64,000 nt of DNA from the NCBI GenBank assembly GCA_021234155.1, contig JAJEKV010000241.1:434001-498000 (forward strand). Reading direction: 5' to 3'. This stretch comes from Isoetes taiwanensis. Taxonomy: Eukaryota; Streptophyta; Lycopodiopsida; Isoetales; Isoetaceae. The position numbers and the translations under genes were made by a program. Shown one piece after another: positions 62,607 through 64,000 of the stretch (position 1 is the stretch's first letter; the number at the start of each line of letters is the position of its first letter). The notes under the pieces were generated by a model that saw only the letters and a program-made list of their open reading frames with translations, did not search any database and had not been told where the DNA came from.

Positions 62607-64000
62607 TTTGCTCAATGAGAGGATTTGTGACTCATAGCATCTTTCGACGGTTGGATAGCCTCCTAATGCAGGCTTACGAGGATGAAGGGTGACCCCAGTG
62701 CCTAAAAACTTCACAAAACATTGAGAAAATTTTGACATGAGCCATTCAATGTAGAGAGATTTCTAATCTCATCCATTGAATTAGCAAATCTAATGGTACA
62801 AAACTAATATTCCATCAGCCCAACTCCCAGGGGTTTGCCCTTTGTGTAACCCAAAAATACTCTTCATTTGGTGTATATTTGGAATTTTTGTTCACTGTGG
62901 AAATATTACTTAAAAACATTCGAGCACCTGAAAATTCAACATCAATTGAAGATGTTGATTGTGAGGGACGTCGTGGGTGATTTTTTGTAGGTAGGTGATT
63001 TTGCATTTATTTTTCACTCAGTGAATTCTCTCCATTAAGATCCTTTCTATAATCGATTGAGCTTGATTTTGGAACAAAAAAGGAATTGCAGATGCATGGC
63101 TCAAAAGCAGTCAATATCCGAACATAGAACCAATTCATGTCAGTTTATCTCCAATGACATGCCTAGTGAATTGTACACCTAAAAGATACCACATTAGGGT
63201 ATTACAGTTCAAATATTTGTTGGTCACAATCTAGCGAAGAATTTAATATATGCAACACCGTTGGAGCAATTGGAAGAGGAAACAACAAGTATGAGCTCTG
63301 TATGAAACTGGAAGTGCCAGAAATTGTGTGTTAGTGTGTGCACATGCTGTCGAAGCCCTTCCTATAATATACCATGACGTCGGCAAATCACGTCGGAACT
63401 TTGTACCCAAGAAGAAGAATGCATACATGTCATTATAATAAAAAGGAATAAAAGTATCTAATTTGCCAAACTACCTTATATATGTGTAGATAATATTTTT
63501 TTTTTAGAATTGGTAGGCTCATCCTCCAAAGCTACCCCATGGATCTATCCAAGTTTCCTTTCCCTTGCAAAGATGCTTCTCAATGAAATGATCAGATCCA
63601 ATCTACATTTAATAGCTTTCTTTAATCTGAGCCGCTCGATCTTTCTAGACTTCATGTTAAATCCTCCTACCAAGACCTTCCCCTTTCTTTGTGCTTATTT
63701 CTTTGTCTTGCAAACATGGCTCGCCTTGCCTAAAGTGCAGGAGAAACAAAAACCTTGACCACTCGTATCTATTTTCTAGCAATCTTCACCATTCATAAGG
63801 GGCGATTCACACGCGCCTTCGTGCAAGATGGTGTCATGAAAAATTCCTAGCCCTTTTTTGAGGTGTCATAGAGGCTGTTGTTTTTGCACAAGGCAAAACC
63901 CGGCGACGATTGCATGTAAACCGTCCCTAAGGCTGGGTTCACATGTGACACTCATCTCCGACGGACCCTATTTTACCCTGTATTAATTGAGGATGCCGTG
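62607..64000. other. Spacer to the right edge
   Basis: No gene is supported. The last 200 bp (63800-64000) are richer in GC and contain CCCGGCGACGATTGCATGT and ACATGTGACACTCATCTCC, which look like part of a repeat continuing beyond the window. Confidence 0.35.

Noticed and set aside
1-64000. CRISPR arrays, bacterial operons, tRNA or rRNA genes
   Set aside because: No regular spacer-repeat arrays, no operon-like gene packing, and no tRNA or rRNA sequence recognised; the content is plant nuclear.

Overview
The window is nuclear DNA of a land plant with a large, repeat-rich genome. Evidence: Ty3/gypsy and L1-type LINE retrotransposons nested in and truncating each other, an initiator-tRNA-Met primer binding site, AT-rich spacers, and decayed fragments of plant nuclear genes (CCR4 deadenylase, plastid-type ferritin). 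Wording of the ferritin and CCR4 remnants and the second LINE lineage would fit a gymnosperm or fern, but that is only an inference.

Layout. 1-10516 (minus strand): most of a Ty3/gypsy element, read right to left as 5' LTR (8872-10516), PBS (8859-8870), a captured histone H3-like ORF (7207-8298), an unidentified ORF (about 4851-6470), then gag, protease, RT, RNase H and integrase, running off the left edge. 11289-11722: two decayed exons of CCR4. 14848-23178: a mosaic containing an about 1.5-kb duplicated segment (15292-16795 and 18510-23178), decayed LINE and gag fragments, and a young 5'-truncated L1 with an open 872-codon ORF2 (19801-22563) that interrupts the second copy. 23636-27218: a relative of the first LTR, interrupted by an ORF1-only LINE derivative (24051-25740) and an L1 3' end. 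28285-37946: an L1 split in its endonuclease by a LINE of a different lineage (29132-33590). 37958-39475: a second, truncated LTR of the gypsy family. 40032-46775 (minus): a complete L1 with a 16-bp target-site duplication and unusual extra ORFs. 47551-48773: another L1 fragment. 50864-60722 (minus): at least three phase-consistent exons of an unrecognised host nuclear protein, with TE debris in its introns. 61775-62606 (minus): a ferritin pseudogene.

Main observation. The first ORF of the gypsy element begins with Met plus the nine first residues of mature histone H3 (ARTKQTARK), continues through an about 250-residue Lys/Arg/Pro/Ser-rich stretch, and ends with a recognisable H3 histone fold (REIRHF..., [38 protein letters not shown]). 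It lies between PBS and gag in the sense direction, so the element appears to carry its own long-tailed H3 variant. This copy is inactivated by several stops and frameshifts. I know of no described retrotransposon with this cargo.

Second theme. A non-L1 LINE lineage is present as four copies or derivatives. They share a 3'-terminal hairpin whose stem changes by compensating substitutions, and each ends in a different short microsatellite tail.
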